64,000 nucleotides of DNA, taken from assembly GCA_950022295.1 (NCBI GenBank), contig OX465596.1, positions 4,898,001-4,962,000 of the forward strand, given 5' to 3'. How positions within the stretch are numbered: position 1 is the first letter of the stretch; each line of letters starts with the position of its first letter. Under the pieces are notes generated by a model. The model did not search any database and was not told the origin of the DNA. It saw only the letters and a program-made list of their open reading frames with translations. Positions 35,127 through 46,094 of this stretch are shown one piece after another. Both the position numbers and the translations under genes were made by a program. Origin of the DNA: Bromus sterilis (lineage: Eukaryota > Streptophyta > Magnoliopsida > Poales > Poaceae).

Positions 35127-35651
35127 GTCGAGAAGCGCGAGTGAGATCAGCAGTGCATCTCTACGGCCACGTGTGACTGCCGATGACGACATGTATCGGT
35201 CGGCCACTTCACCACATGCAGGAGCACATGGAGCAGCGGATCCCGTGCGGGAGTCGAGGTGTGCGCGCATGGCCCGAGGACTGTGGCGGCGTCCCATTGC
35301 GCGTGGGTTAGTGGGCAGCCGCCTATTAACTGTTCCACGCGGCGAATTTGGAGCGACATGAGCCGGTCAAGATTCTGGCCAACGTGACCGTTGAGGAGCA
35401 GGCGGCCAAGCAAGCCAAAGGATCACCAAGCAGTCGGTCGTTGGAGAAACGGTCGGAAGGTCGAAGAGCAGTCGGCCGATTGAGGCCGATTGAGAAGCAG
35501 TCGAGCAGCGCAACCGGTCGACTAAGGCGCAGTCGGCCAGTTGGGAGTAATGGGTCGACTGAGGTGTAGCCGGTCGTAAGAACCAACAAGACTCAAGATA
35601 GTTGTGGGAGGAGCGAAGGCCCCGCAGTCGATCGACTCCGGGACCTCCATA
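35127..35651. other. Non-coding part of E between antisense promoter and 3' LTR
   Basis: No gene is visible. The CAGTCGG/GGTCG words recur many times (for example 35434-35560), giving a loose repeat of short GTCGG units. Confidence 0.5.
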
Positions 35652-35664
35652 GCTTCAGGGGTAC
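35652..35664 (+). other. Polypurine tract region of E
   Basis: GCTTCAGGGGTAC lies directly before the 3' LTR start TGTCGGGG. Confidence 0.6.
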
Positions 35665-36555
35665 TGTCGGGGAACGACCCCCAGGTAGGGTCACCCAGGC
35701 GAAACAACCTTTTCAAGACAAAGTGTGGCCGATCTGAGGAAGGCCGAATGCGATCAGGCCGACCTGATCAGTCCGGACGCCGAATGCCCTTTGGGGAGCA
35801 GTCGCCTCCGTTTGAATACAATCGTCCCAAGTAGCAACCGGCTTAGCCGAGCCCACCCAAGAAGCAAGAGTTGACCAAGGGCCGGATGGGCGCACCCGGC
35901 CCGAGGTCATTAATAGGCGATCCTGATAGATCCGCATGGCAGACAATAAAGTACATCGTCGACCTATCAGGCGCATGATGTTCCCTCGACACGCCGAACT
36001 GACAGGACGGCGGACAAGACAAGGCTCTGAGGAAGCCGCAAGTCTACTCATAGGGCTTTCAAGGTCTGCAGGCTACAAGATTCCCCGGACAAAGTAGGCC
36101 AACAGCCTTCCGCCGCCTGGCACTGAAAAGGCCGCAGTCGGCGGGGCCCAGCTGGATCCCAGAGGCTTACATCCGAGTCCCCCTTTACTGTTTAGTTACT
36201 ATTGTACCCTGTGTTCGGCCTATAAGAACCCTGGGAACCCCTCCTGCGAGATTGTGATCCGCATTTACTTCACTTCCATCCACCATTGAGAGATGCAGGA
36301 GAGAGCAGAGCCTATGACCCTCTTCTCCTTCCTCTGATACAGCTCACGGAGCATTCATTGTAGTCCAAGTTATTGCTCATTGTCAGCTCGGCAGGAATAA
36401 GGGTTTTATCTCTACGGAGAGCCCTGAACCTGGTTACATCGCGGTGTCTCACTGTGCTTGTCCCCACTCTCGACTCCGGCACCATCGACACTCACCTCGG
36501 TCTTCCCCCTCTCTTTAGCCATCCCCATGGCATCTGCCGTCACAATACGACGATA
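35665..36555 (+). repeat. 3' LTR of E
   Basis: 891 bp. TATAAGA lies at 36221-36227. It ends ACGACGATA where the 5' LTR ends ACGACGACA, so the terminal CA has become TA. The target duplication GGCAC follows. Confidence 0.9.
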
Positions 36556-38436
36556 GGCACCATGCTAATGTAAAGGTTAATATTGCCTGCTGATTTTGTT
36601 CTCCAACAGCAACACCCTTCATTTACTAACAACCAAAGTGCAGCACCCTCCAATTCATGTAACCTATACTATCGATGCCACTCCCAAACTACAACTTCTT
36701 ACTTAAAAACGATTTTGCAAACCGTACAGCAAAACGACACTAATCTACTACAAAATGAACAAAAAGGTGAGCATGGAAATGGCCAAAAAAACTACATACT
36801 TCTAGCTAAGGATCAAAATTAGACTACTTACATTTATACTACAAAAGATCATCATCAGAAGGCATTTCATTCCGTCCATCATATTCTGCATCATAATCAC
36901 AGCATTTGCATGTTACATTTGCTAAGGTGTACTCGTATAGTAGGTGAGGATGCCCTGAAGAAAAACATTACAAGGGACTGTTGGCAAAACAAGACTAAAT
37001 GAGAGTTGAATTCATTTATATACTGTAACACTTTGATACAAAATGTATGCCATAAGGGAACTTCTTGTAAGACTATCCGTTTAGGCATAGTACTATAAGT
37101 ACAGGAGCATACTTATATATACTTGAGACAAAAGCAGAATAGTGTGCAGAGAACAACGAAATCTCAGTTACCTATCTATTTTAACGAAGGAAACATAAGT
37201 AGTCATAGACCAGACCAGATCCATATTTAATCAGCTGGATTTAAAACTCTGAAGCCAAACGTTCTCTCTTCCTGGGGCCTACTATGCTACTATAGGCTGG
37301 ATTTGTATACATGGAGGAAGCATGCCAAACGCAAGGGCTAAAATAAGGGCTCACCAGTTTCAGACTGGACCATGTCGAGTAAGTACAGGAGATGAGAGTA
37401 GCATCGGTGTGGCACGCCAAGGTTGCTCCAGAGCTGCGGAGGGCAGAGGCGGTCGGCGACTCGACGAACCAAGACAAGCAGACGACTTGGCCGGCACCAT
37501 CGGATTAGGCGCAGCTGCTAGTAGAAGGTGAGGTCGAGCAGAACCTGGCGACGACGATGTCCGGCTGGCCGGCGCGGCGGCGTAGGCGGTTGCTCTAATG
37601 GATTCAGAGGAGTGTGTATGAGGTGAGATGGATTGGTAAAAAAATGGATAGGCCGAGGTCTCTATGTTGTTGATGGAGAAGCGAATATCAGGAGACAAGA
37701 AAAATGTAAGTGAAGGTCTGGGGCGGTCATACTCAACGACACTGGAGCCCACCTTGAGATTGAGGAACGACTTTCCCAAGAAGACAAAAGAAGAAGAAAA
37801 GTGTATTTTCTGTCAACTTAGTTTTTTGTACAGATTATATACATGCTGTAGAGATTTTAGATCAAAATAAATTTGTTCGATGGGTTCAAATCAAAATAGT
37901 GCCCAAACCCAGAAATAGAAACTTGTAGTTTTGAACTAGCGTCTAGCAGTACCAGTTCCAGTGAGAAAAATTCCACAAAAGTATGAAATCTACCTGGGAA
38001 TTTGTGGAAGCTATGATTGAAAATCTAACTCAAATTAGCAAGTTTTCATACACCAAAATATTAGAAAACACTTTGCAAATGCTTGCTTTTGAGAGAAACA
38101 GGGTAGCAAGGGAAGCTCACCTTGCATAAAAGTTTCCAGTAACTACTCTCATGCAACAGAGACAACTATCAAAACCCCCCTGAGAACCGACAAAACAAAA
38201 ACGCATGTTTCCAATAAGCACTTGGGAAGGCACACACACAAGCACAATTTACCATAGCAAAACCATATGCAACTAAATATGATAATTAGATGCTGACCAT
38301 GCATGATGGGATGCAGTTACAAAAACAATGTATAGTATTTTCCACCTCAAGGTTCTGGGGTGTTACATAAGGCATTGTAAACAACAATTGCAATCTGGCA
38401 AACACCCGAGTCAAGAAGATGTGAATGAATTACCTG

Positions 38437-38580
38437 GTAGTGTTCTCATGAAGGCCTTCTTGCGGTTTGCAGGTATCAAAAGCATTGCCTTGTCTCTCAA
38501 GCGAAGCACAACCAATCAGCTTCTTCAGCTTGTGTCGTAGCCATGTCTAGGATTTCATCAAGCTTCTTGGTCTTGTTTAT
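38437..38580 (-). pseudogene. Exon remnant of the same unknown gene, repeat copy 3, frameshifted
   Basis: The segment is almost identical to copy 2 and has the same extra T after TTCGCT. The shared lesion shows that the unit was already broken when copies 2 and 3 were duplicated. Confidence 0.45.
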
Positions 38581-39258
38581 TTTACCTCTGCAAGGCCACA
38601 TCACAGTAAGAACTTCCCATGTGTCAATGGCAGCGATATGTAGGACGAAGAAATTTGGTTGGAAGTGTTTCATGGAATACAATAATCTTCTCAGAGAGTT
38701 ATCTTTTTATTCTTTGGTATTAGCAAATAAGGAACTTGGAGTCTAGCATCAAGTAATTATGTCTTCTCAGCAAGCTATTTTTTTATTCTCTGCTATTTGC
38801 AAATGAGGAACTTTGAGGTTAGCATCAAGTAGGTCTGAAATGCTGAAATTGAGTTGGTTACAGAAGACTTCCTAAATTACAGCTGGTGTAGCCTTTGGTT
38901 CAGTTAAGCAAGAAATCACTATTATTTCACTGCCAAACTATCCACGACCCTTTACATTATCTCTCTCTAAAGAAAACATTTACATTATCATGCACTGATT
39001 GCAGAGTCGCATAAACCCAGCAGCGAGGACTGTAACCCGTTTACTTTATTCTGTCCTGGGACAAATTTGCTATCATTTGTAGATTTATAACAATCTATCA
39101 CAGATGTGGAATAAAACTCATAATTTTTAGTTTGATTGTCGTGTTCTTTTCTCTAGCTACTGCACTTTGTGTTGTGAAAAACGCTTGTCGAACTTACTGA
39201 TTTTTCCTTCAGAAGTTCTGTTGCCAAGACACAGATTGTATCATGTTCCGAACAGTGC

Positions 39259-39960
39259 TCAACGTTGCGGCATCTTCAGTTCTTTGCAACTAAGAACCTT
39301 CAAATAATTAAGGAGATTTGTATCAATATCTTTGAACAAATGCAGTGCGTAAGAAAGTAATTCACCCATTAGGGATATGTTGGGCTATACTGTTGTAAGG
39401 GATAAATTTAGTAACTAAACATCTCTGGAAGTCTTAATCTTATTCCAAGCTAAGAAAAATAACTTTATGTTGGAAGCCAAAGATATGTTAAAAGTCTGAC
39501 TTGGACTAAATTTAAACTGTGTGGTGAACTAACTAATACTCCAGTGTATCCCTAACACTGTCGCTGACAAATGGAAAAGTTTGAAGCAAACAAGTAGTGA
39601 TGGTAGGTACTCGGTATCTGTAGTTACATATTTCACCCATTCACAGTTTATTCTTACATGTTGCCTTCCAGGGCCCAGCTCTGACTCTGAGGGAAGCACA
39701 TCGCTTGCAGTTCCTCTAAATCAGTAAACTAAATCATCGCACCCTGAGCACTTAAACACAATTCCTTCCCAACCAAACTAAGGATAAATCGAAGGGACCT
39801 TGAGCTTGAAAATATAAACAGCGGGATAACATAATAATGAACATCTCAACAGGAATTAAAGCCTCTCCTTTTAGTTAGCAGATACACACGCATCCAAGGA
39901 GAGAGCTACTAGCTAAAGTGAAACACAGAACCAACGAAGAGGAACTCAGGAACACACTTA
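39259..39960. other. Unique sequence left of the Aux/IAA exon
   Basis: No gene is recognisable in these 700 bases. They would be the first intron of the Aux/IAA gene if its later exons existed, but no GWPPV exon is found to the left. Confidence 0.45.
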
Positions 39961-39961
39961 C

Positions 39962-40334
39962 TTGGCAGCTGGCGGGGGGGCTCTGGCTCCGACGGCGGCC
40001 TCACTGATCCGCTTTTCCACCTTGCTCACGCCACCGACAGCGGAATCGGCGGCGGCATCCCTGTTCGCGGACCGGTCGAGCGAGTCGGCGAACCCGCGCT
40101 TGGCGCCGCCCCGGGTCGGAGCAGGAGCAGGAGCAGGCGCAGGACTGAGCGTGAGCGCGGCGTCGACGGCCTCCTCCTCGTCGGCGCGTCCGGGCGAGTC
40201 GCAGCCGGGCAGGCCGAGGCGGAGCGCGAGGTGTGGGCCCGCCTCGCCCGCCGCGGAGGCGGAGGACGAGCAGGAGAACAAGGCGGCGGCCACCAGGCCG
40301 CTGTAGTGCGCGCTGCGAGGTGCGGCGGCGGCAT
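39962..40334 (-). pseudogene. Aux/IAA first exon, frameshifted and without later exons
   Basis: The minus strand encodes Aux/IAA domain I (HLALRLGLPG, the EAR-type LxLxL repressor motif), an acidic Ala/Pro-rich linker and KRGFADSLD. It ends PPPAAK at the canonical donor AA|GTAAGT. Aux/IAA proteins repress auxin-response genes through ARF factors. The natural start at 40334 (MPPPHLAAR) lies in another frame than the rest. One base is missing near 40308, where the family has ARDY. The degron exon (GWPPV) and PB1 exons III/IV are not found in 36561-39960. It is a broken fragment. Confidence 0.75.
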
Positions 40335-40656
40335 TGGAAGGGGAGAGAAAGAGATGATGCAGGCGGAGCTGGAAGAGGGTAGAGGGGGGAGAGGGTGGGG
40401 TGATAAAGAAGAAGGCTGGGGCGGCCAGGGGAGGGAGGTGCTCCTTCTGCAGCGGCGGCGGGGCGGCGTACTCTACAACCCACTTCTCTCCGCATAGCTC
40501 ATCGCCCAGCACACGAATCAGTGGCGGGATGGTGGAAATCAGAGAGGAAGAATGGAGCAACATATGTGAGGTTGCCTGTACTGGATGAAAGGGACATGGG
40601 GAAGCGCCGCGCCGGCGGTGGGGGCAGCGGCGAGCCGGCGCCGGCGAGGCGGCCAT

Positions 40657-41699
40657 TTCTTTGGTTGTCCGGCCGCCACTTGTGACTTGTGAGTAGGAGG
40701 ACGGAATGGGATATTTTCTTCCGTGGGTTGCCGCATTGTTTTGTTTTGCCTTTTGTTTCTTTAATTAATTAATTAACGAGAAGGGTCCCGAAGGATCGGG
40801 TGCCGCTTATCCATGCGTTTAGCAAGCGGGAGGCCCCTTAAGAAATACGAAATTACACAGAGGACCCATTCAAATTACACAAAGGATCCATGCATACTGA
40901 TGATAAGTTGCAACCCGTTTCGTCTATGGTGCGACAAAGTGGGGACACGCCACTTCGAGGTGCTTGGGCCTCAAGGCCAGGCCTACGTGTCGGCACGACA
41001 AATAATTGGCTCGTTAGCACATGATTCGAATTTCAAGAGGACATAGGAAGGAGGGAGGGAGGCAAGGGAGTTTCAAGATGCTACATTCACGGGATAATAC
41101 GGGCATTTACAGGGTTAGTTTTCACTAAACAGATTGTGATTAGCCAAATGGAGGATGGGTGGGCCCACCCAGGGGAAAATCAGGGGGGCACTAGTTGATT
41201 AGAGGAAGGTCCCCGTAAAATCATGTGGCCAGTCCGTTGATGTAGCATTTTTGGGGGGCAAGGGCATGGAATTCGTATTTTCGAAATTTAGGCGGTCCGA
41301 GAGAGTTGGGCAGGAGCTCGTTTAGCTATTAGATATTTTTTTTCTAGGACCTGGACTCATGTCTCTCGCTTACCTGCACACCTAATATACGCAAAAAAAA
41401 AGGTTACGATATCCATTTTTTTGCGCTCAACGTTATTATCTCGTGTTAACGAAGATGGGAGTTCACCGAATTGTTTCTAAAGTGGATCATGGTGTTGCTA
41501 TCACCTGCAAACAACAGATTGTAAACGACACATCGGGTGAGAGAATTGTGCATGTGCGAGGATTGCGACGGGTTACTTTTCGTAATGGGCATGGAAGTTC
41601 TTACTGTTGTAGTTCAGAAGGCAATGCAGTTGTAATTGCTTCAAGGTCTGGCTGGGATTCCCCTTTCAAAGAACGGCGCTATATGTCGATGATGTTGTG
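40657..41699. other. Unassigned sequence between Aux/IAA fragment and CACTA fragment
   Basis: The stretch next to the Aux/IAA exon could be its old promoter. An 85-codon open frame at 41443-41700 (containing VDHGVAITCKQQIVND) resembles nothing I know. A short A run lies at 41392-41400. I see no terminal repeats. Confidence 0.4.
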
Positions 41700-42192
41700 A
41701 AAAGGCAGTTCTGACACACCCTTCGGACGCAAGCCAGTGGAGAGCATTAGACGGCGTAGATGCAAGTTTCACGGCAGATCCGAGGAACCTCAAGTTGGGT
41801 GTGAGCACCGATGAAGTGAATCCATACAGCAACCAGAGAAGCACACATAGCACTTGGCCCGTGTTCGTATGGATATACAACCTCCTCCCTGGTTATGCAT
41901 GAAGAGTAAGTACATACACATGTGCATGCTAATTCAAGGGCCAAAACAACCTGGCAACGACATCAATCTGTATCTAAAGCTACTGAAAGATGAGCTAGAC
42001 ACGTTATGAGAAGGGGTGAACACATGGGACGCCGTCGCAGAAGAATATTTCCCTATGAGAGTCGTCTTGCTTTGTACGGTGCACGAATATCTCGGCCACG
42101 GATATGTCGCAGGCTAGGTTTGCCACGGACATTGGGGATGTATGAGGTGCATGGATGATCCAACGTTTATGCAGCTTAAGAAAGATCCCGGG
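41700..42192 (+). pseudogene. CACTA transposase fragment (TNP2/Transposase_21)
   Basis: Plus-strand frames show the ordered landmarks of the CACTA TNP2 transposase: an HPSDASQW-like start at about 41715, NQRSTHSTWPVFV-like near 41830, then PPPWLCMKSKYIHMCMLIQG and EGVNTWDAVAEEYFPMR. Stops and shifts break it (for example TGA near 42007 and TAG near 42116). It ends abruptly in MQLKKDPG where Gypsy element A begins at 42193. No CACTA end is seen. Confidence 0.75.
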
Positions 42193-42639
42193 TGATGAGG
42201 GGGTGACCCCACGACTCCTACGGATAGGCCTACCCGGTGTCCCTGAAGCTAGAAGGCCCATGAAGACCCGCCTGGACCCGCCTTGGCCTGCTAATTGGCA
42301 CCGACATAGGAGTCTGCGACTCACAAGGAAGGTGCAAAGACCTGTCGTACGGAGCAAGCTAGGGTTAGGAAAGCTTATCTCTAAACGTAGATGAACTCCC
42401 CGAGACCTAGCCCAGTATATAAGGGCTAGGAGGGGCGACGCCAAAGGAATCCAATATCATCTGTAACCCTAGCCTTGAGCGCTCCAGCCTTGGCATCCAC
42501 TGTAATCGCATCTCCCTCATCAATAATATCGAGCAGGAACGTGTCCTCCTGTTTGCCGACGAGCTATCGTCCAACCTGTGCCTCTCATGACTAACCCAGG
42601 GTCCCTGACCATGGGATTTGCCGGGGTTGATCCCCGTCA
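42193..42639 (+). repeat. 5' LTR of A
   Basis: 447 bp, TGATGAGGGGG ... CCCCGTCA. TATATAAG lies at 42416-42423. It matches the reversed LTR of B (60680-61117). Confidence 0.9.
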
Positions 42640-43687
42640 ATTGGCGCCGTCTGTTGGAACTACACAGGTTGGGATCACGATCTCGGCGGTCCCGTCTTCA
42701 GCAAGCCACAACTCAAGGGCAAGGACCAGATCTATCCCACTCGAAGGATTCAAGATCACGGCAAACATCTCTGCCACCCCATCAAGATCGCTCGGGCTAC
42801 AGCTGTGCCAGGACCGATACTACGGTAACGGCCAAGTGCAGCGTCAGCAGCGAAGGAATCGACGACCCAGAAGAACGGCGAGAGGCCTCTACGAAGAAAT
42901 TCCACTCGACGAACCGCGACGCGCAGCGGAGGACTCGCAAATCTTTCGACAACCCACCGCCGCCTGGGCACCCGCCGCACATCAAGACGATGACTACGAG
43001 ATCGGAACCAACGATCAGCAGAACCATCGCCAAGGAGGAAGGAATCGACGACCCAAAAGGTGCGCACGGGAGATCTACGACGAGGCCCCATTGAACGAGC
43101 CACGTCACGCAGCCGTGCAACCGACGGCCACTCGACGACACGCCGTTGCACGAGCACCTACCGCCAGCCAGGACAGCGACTCCGAGACACCCGTGGGCGA
43201 GTACTATGACCCATATCGAAGGCCAGATGAATTCGCCAACCTCATCAAGAACCAAGATATGAGTCGAGGAATCGAAACCGACCCTCGCTTCCACGAACAC
43301 CCGGAGGATCACGAGCAAATCTTCAGAATCTCAAGAAGGAAGAGGCACGCCAGATCTAGCAAACTCACGGTTAGAGAGCAGCTAGCAGGACCCTGCACGA
43401 TCCACAACTTCGAGGATGACTGGGGACGCGTTAGGTCAGGTCACACTTTGGGAGACTGCCATCTGTTCAACGAGCTAGCCGACGACCTCAAGAAGGAGAA
43501 GCAGAAAGAAGACAAGCACAACCGGCGACCCGAACAATCGCCGCCCTCGAGCCCAGAAGGACGTCACAGCCCGCTGCAAGGACAGGTGCTCATGATCCAA
43601 GAGGGAAGGGTGCCGCAAGAACAACGCGACGCCTACACCCTGCAAGCTATAGCAGCCGAGATCATAAATATAGTCGAAGTCTACTAG
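42640..43687 (+). pseudogene. Gag of A, core capsid region missing
   Basis: The frame is already open in the LTR and ends at TAG (43685-43687). It is hydrophilic, with two diverged copies of an RRNRRPRR ... EEPRHAA-type segment (about residues 95-120 and 160-185). A zinc-knuckle-like CTIHNFEDDWG ... CHLF segment lies near the end. The usual Gag core with its WW-type landmark is not found, so an internal deletion is likely. No ATG lies between the primer site and MSRGIE. Confidence 0.6.
42641..42656 (+). other. Primer binding site region of A
   Basis: TTGGCGCCGTCTGTTGG begins two bases after the LTR, a common Gypsy primer-site form. I do not assign the tRNA. Confidence 0.65.
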
Positions 43688-46094
43688 CTACATGATACGG
43701 AGACCAGCATCACGTTCTCACAGGACGACCATCCACCCGCAGTCCCAAGACCAGGGCACGCGCCCCTGGTGCTCGATGCACAAATCGGAGGGTACGACAT
43801 GGATAAGGTCTTCATGGACGGAGGCAGCAACATGAATATTATCTTCGCCAGCACCCTGCAAAAGATGCTGATCCCACGATCAGTATGGAAGAAATCGAGC
43901 ACCGTGTTACACGGGGTAGTCCCAGGAGAAGCAGCCACATCCCTCGGAGTCGTCGAACTCGAAGTTTTCTTCGGCAACCGACGCAACTTCGCAAAGCACG
44001 TCCTTGAGTTCGAAGTACTCGACTGACAATCGCAGTATCACGCCATATTGGGACGGCCAACATTCACGCAGTTCATAGCGGTCCCACACTACGCCTACCT
44101 CAAGCTCAAGATGCCAGGATCAACGGGAGTCCTCACGATCAACGGAAGCTTCATCAAATCAGATCAATGTGACCGTGACTTTCACAAAATCTCCGACACA
44201 TTTGGAGCCGAACAAGAACTCAGAGAAATAGCCATGGTGACGGACAAAAGCACCTTCCCATTGGTGAGCCGAAGCGAATCTAAGGAGTACGGACGCGACT
44301 TCAGCATCGACAGCGACATAGTCACTCACCAAGTGCACCCGACGGACCTGGACAAAATAGTCCGCGTGTACGCCCACCTACCAGAGGAGCAGGCGACGAC
44401 TCTCGTCGCTTTCCTTCGAGATGAGTGGGAAATATTCTCCTGGTGCCCAGCCAACATGCCTGCAATACCACGCGAATTCGCGGAGCACGCCCTACGCATC
44501 AAGCAAAACACAAAGCCGGTGAAGCAAGCTCTGAGACGATTCTCGGAGCCCAAGCGCAGAGCAATCGGAGAGGAAGTCAACCGGTTACTCGACGCCCAGT
44601 TCATCCGAGAAACGAAGAAAGCCACCTGGATAGCCAACCCAGTGTTGGTGCCCAAGAAAGACACGAACGTGCTGCGCATGTGTGTCGACTACGGTCCAGT
44701 CAACAAGCATTGCCCGAAGGACCACTTCCCCCTGCCTAGAATCGATCAGATAATCGACTCGACAGCAGGGTGCGATCTACTTTCCTTTCTTGATGCCTAC
44801 TCAGGATACAACCAGATCAGGATGAAGGAAGAAGACGAAGAGCACACATCGTTCATCACCCCCTATGGCGTATTCTGCTACAGGACCATGCCCTTCGGGC
44901 TCAAGAACGCAGGCGCCACATACCAGCGAATGATGCAGGACTGCCTGAAAGATCAAATCGGAAGAAATGTGCAAGTCTATGTGGACAACATCGTCATCAA
45001 GACCTACAAAGCAGCCACACTACTCAACGACCTGCGCGAAACCCTCGCAGCGCTCAACAAATACAAAATCAAACTCAACCCAAAGAAGTGCGCATTCGGC
45101 GTACCGGCGGGGAAGCTGCTCGGCTATATGGTCTCTGCTAGAGGAATCGAGGCAAACCCTGAGAAAGTCCAAGCCATCGCCCGAATGCAAGAACCAACCG
45201 ACGTCAAAGGAGTACAACAACTCACTGGAAAGCTCGCAGCCCTAAGCCGCTTCATCAGCAGGCTGGGAGAACGCAGGCTGCCTTTCTATCAGCTGCTCAG
45301 GAAAGGAGAGAAATTCGAGTGGACGGAGGAAGCCCGCCAAGCATTCGCGGACCTGAAAAATACACTCTCAACCCCACCAATCCTGGCGGTACCCAAGGAA
45401 CGAGAGAAGTTATACCTCTACGTGGCAGCACGTAACAGTGTAGTAAGCACAACGCTCGTTGTCGAACGCACAGAAGAAGGCAAGGTCCAGAGCATCCAGA
45501 GACCAATCTACTACCTCAGCATGCTCCTGAACAAATCCCAGCAGCGGTACCCGCATTATCAAAAGCTACTACTGTTCGTCATCATGACCTCAAGAAAGGT
45601 GTCCCACTACTTCGACGAGCACCCTATCACAATCGTGAGCAGCGCACCACTCGCTGACATACTCAACAACCCTGGAGCGACTGGACGAGTCGCCGAGTGG
45701 AACATTGAGCTCAGCCCACGGGACCTGCAGTTCAAGCACCCAACAGCCATCAAAGCCCAAGTACTCCCAGATTTCCTGGTCGAGTGGACAGAGGTTCAAA
45801 CACCAGGCCCCCCAGACCTATCAAATTCATGGTCAATGTTCTTCGATGGGTCCAAGAGACAACAAGGAGCCGAGGCATGAGTTGTGCTCATCTCCCCTAA
45901 AGGAACAAAGCTAAAATATGTCCTCCAGATCAACTTCAGTCACGCCTCCAACAACGAAGCAGAATACGAGGCACTCCTCCATGGCATGCGCATGGCCAAA
46001 ACGTGCGGAGCCACCCGCCTCATAATCTACGGGGACTCCAATCTCGTCGTCCAGCAGATGATGAGAAACTGCGACGCAATAGCCGACAACATGG
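43688..46094 (+). pseudogene. Pol of A: protease, reverse transcriptase and first half of RNase H
   Basis: The frame continues from gag after TAG 43685 and has TGA at 44024 and 45878. Protease shows VFMDGGSNMNIIF and ILGRPTF. Reverse transcriptase shows RMCVDYGPVNKHCPKD, LSFLDAYSGYNQIRM and MPFGLKNAGATYQRMM. Its palm motif reads YVDN instead of YVDD (near 44980), which removes a metal-binding Asp. RNase H begins at MFFDGSK (45838). It breaks off at DAIADNM, where C is inserted, and resumes in frame at 59329. Confidence 0.9.

Larger units (their letters stand above)
22113..36555 (+). mobile_element. Gypsy element E with antisense gene, internally deleted, split by G2
   Basis: LTRs of 893 and 891 bp start TGTCGGGG. 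The target duplication GGCAC is present at 22108-22112 and 36556-36560. The interior keeps the start of gag and, in reverse orientation near the 3' LTR, a spliced antisense gene. Gag's C-terminus and all of pol are missing, so E is non-autonomous. Copia element G2 interrupts it at 24092-32562. An empty version of the E target survives in repeat copies 1 and 2 (AGGCACCATGCTGATG). Confidence 0.9.
19314..39258. repeat. Three tandem copies of a ~1.8-kb unit, the third split by element E
   Basis: Each copy begins AGTCCATGGAGGCACC. Copy 1 is 19314-20249 (shorter), copy 2 is 20250-22097, and copy 3 is 22098-22112 plus 36561-39258. Copies 2 and 3 agree closely from about 20490/37710 to 21990/39258. 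Copy 3 has about 950 bases (36760-37710) missing from copy 2. Copy 3 continues into unique sequence at 39258, where copy 2 switches to a CTTTTTCTAAC segment shared with copy 1. The unit contains exon remnants on the minus strand. Confidence 0.75.

Noticed and set aside
40001..40495. Other long open frames over the Aux/IAA exon
   Set aside because: They are Arg/Pro/Ala-rich shadows in GC-rich DNA. Only the frame with LRLGLPG and KRGFAD carries family motifs.
41195..41210. CACTAGTTG as a CACTA element end
   Set aside because: A true end should be followed by sub-terminal repeats and matched by an inverted copy. Neither is seen.
41392..41401. A run as the tail of a LINE or SINE
   Set aside because: No LINE coding sequence or SINE promoter boxes are next to it, and no target duplication is seen.
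43685..43687. TAG between gag and pol of A as a read-through signal
   Set aside because: Some retroelements use one stop for recoding, but this frame has four more stops and a mutated polymerase, so decay is simpler.
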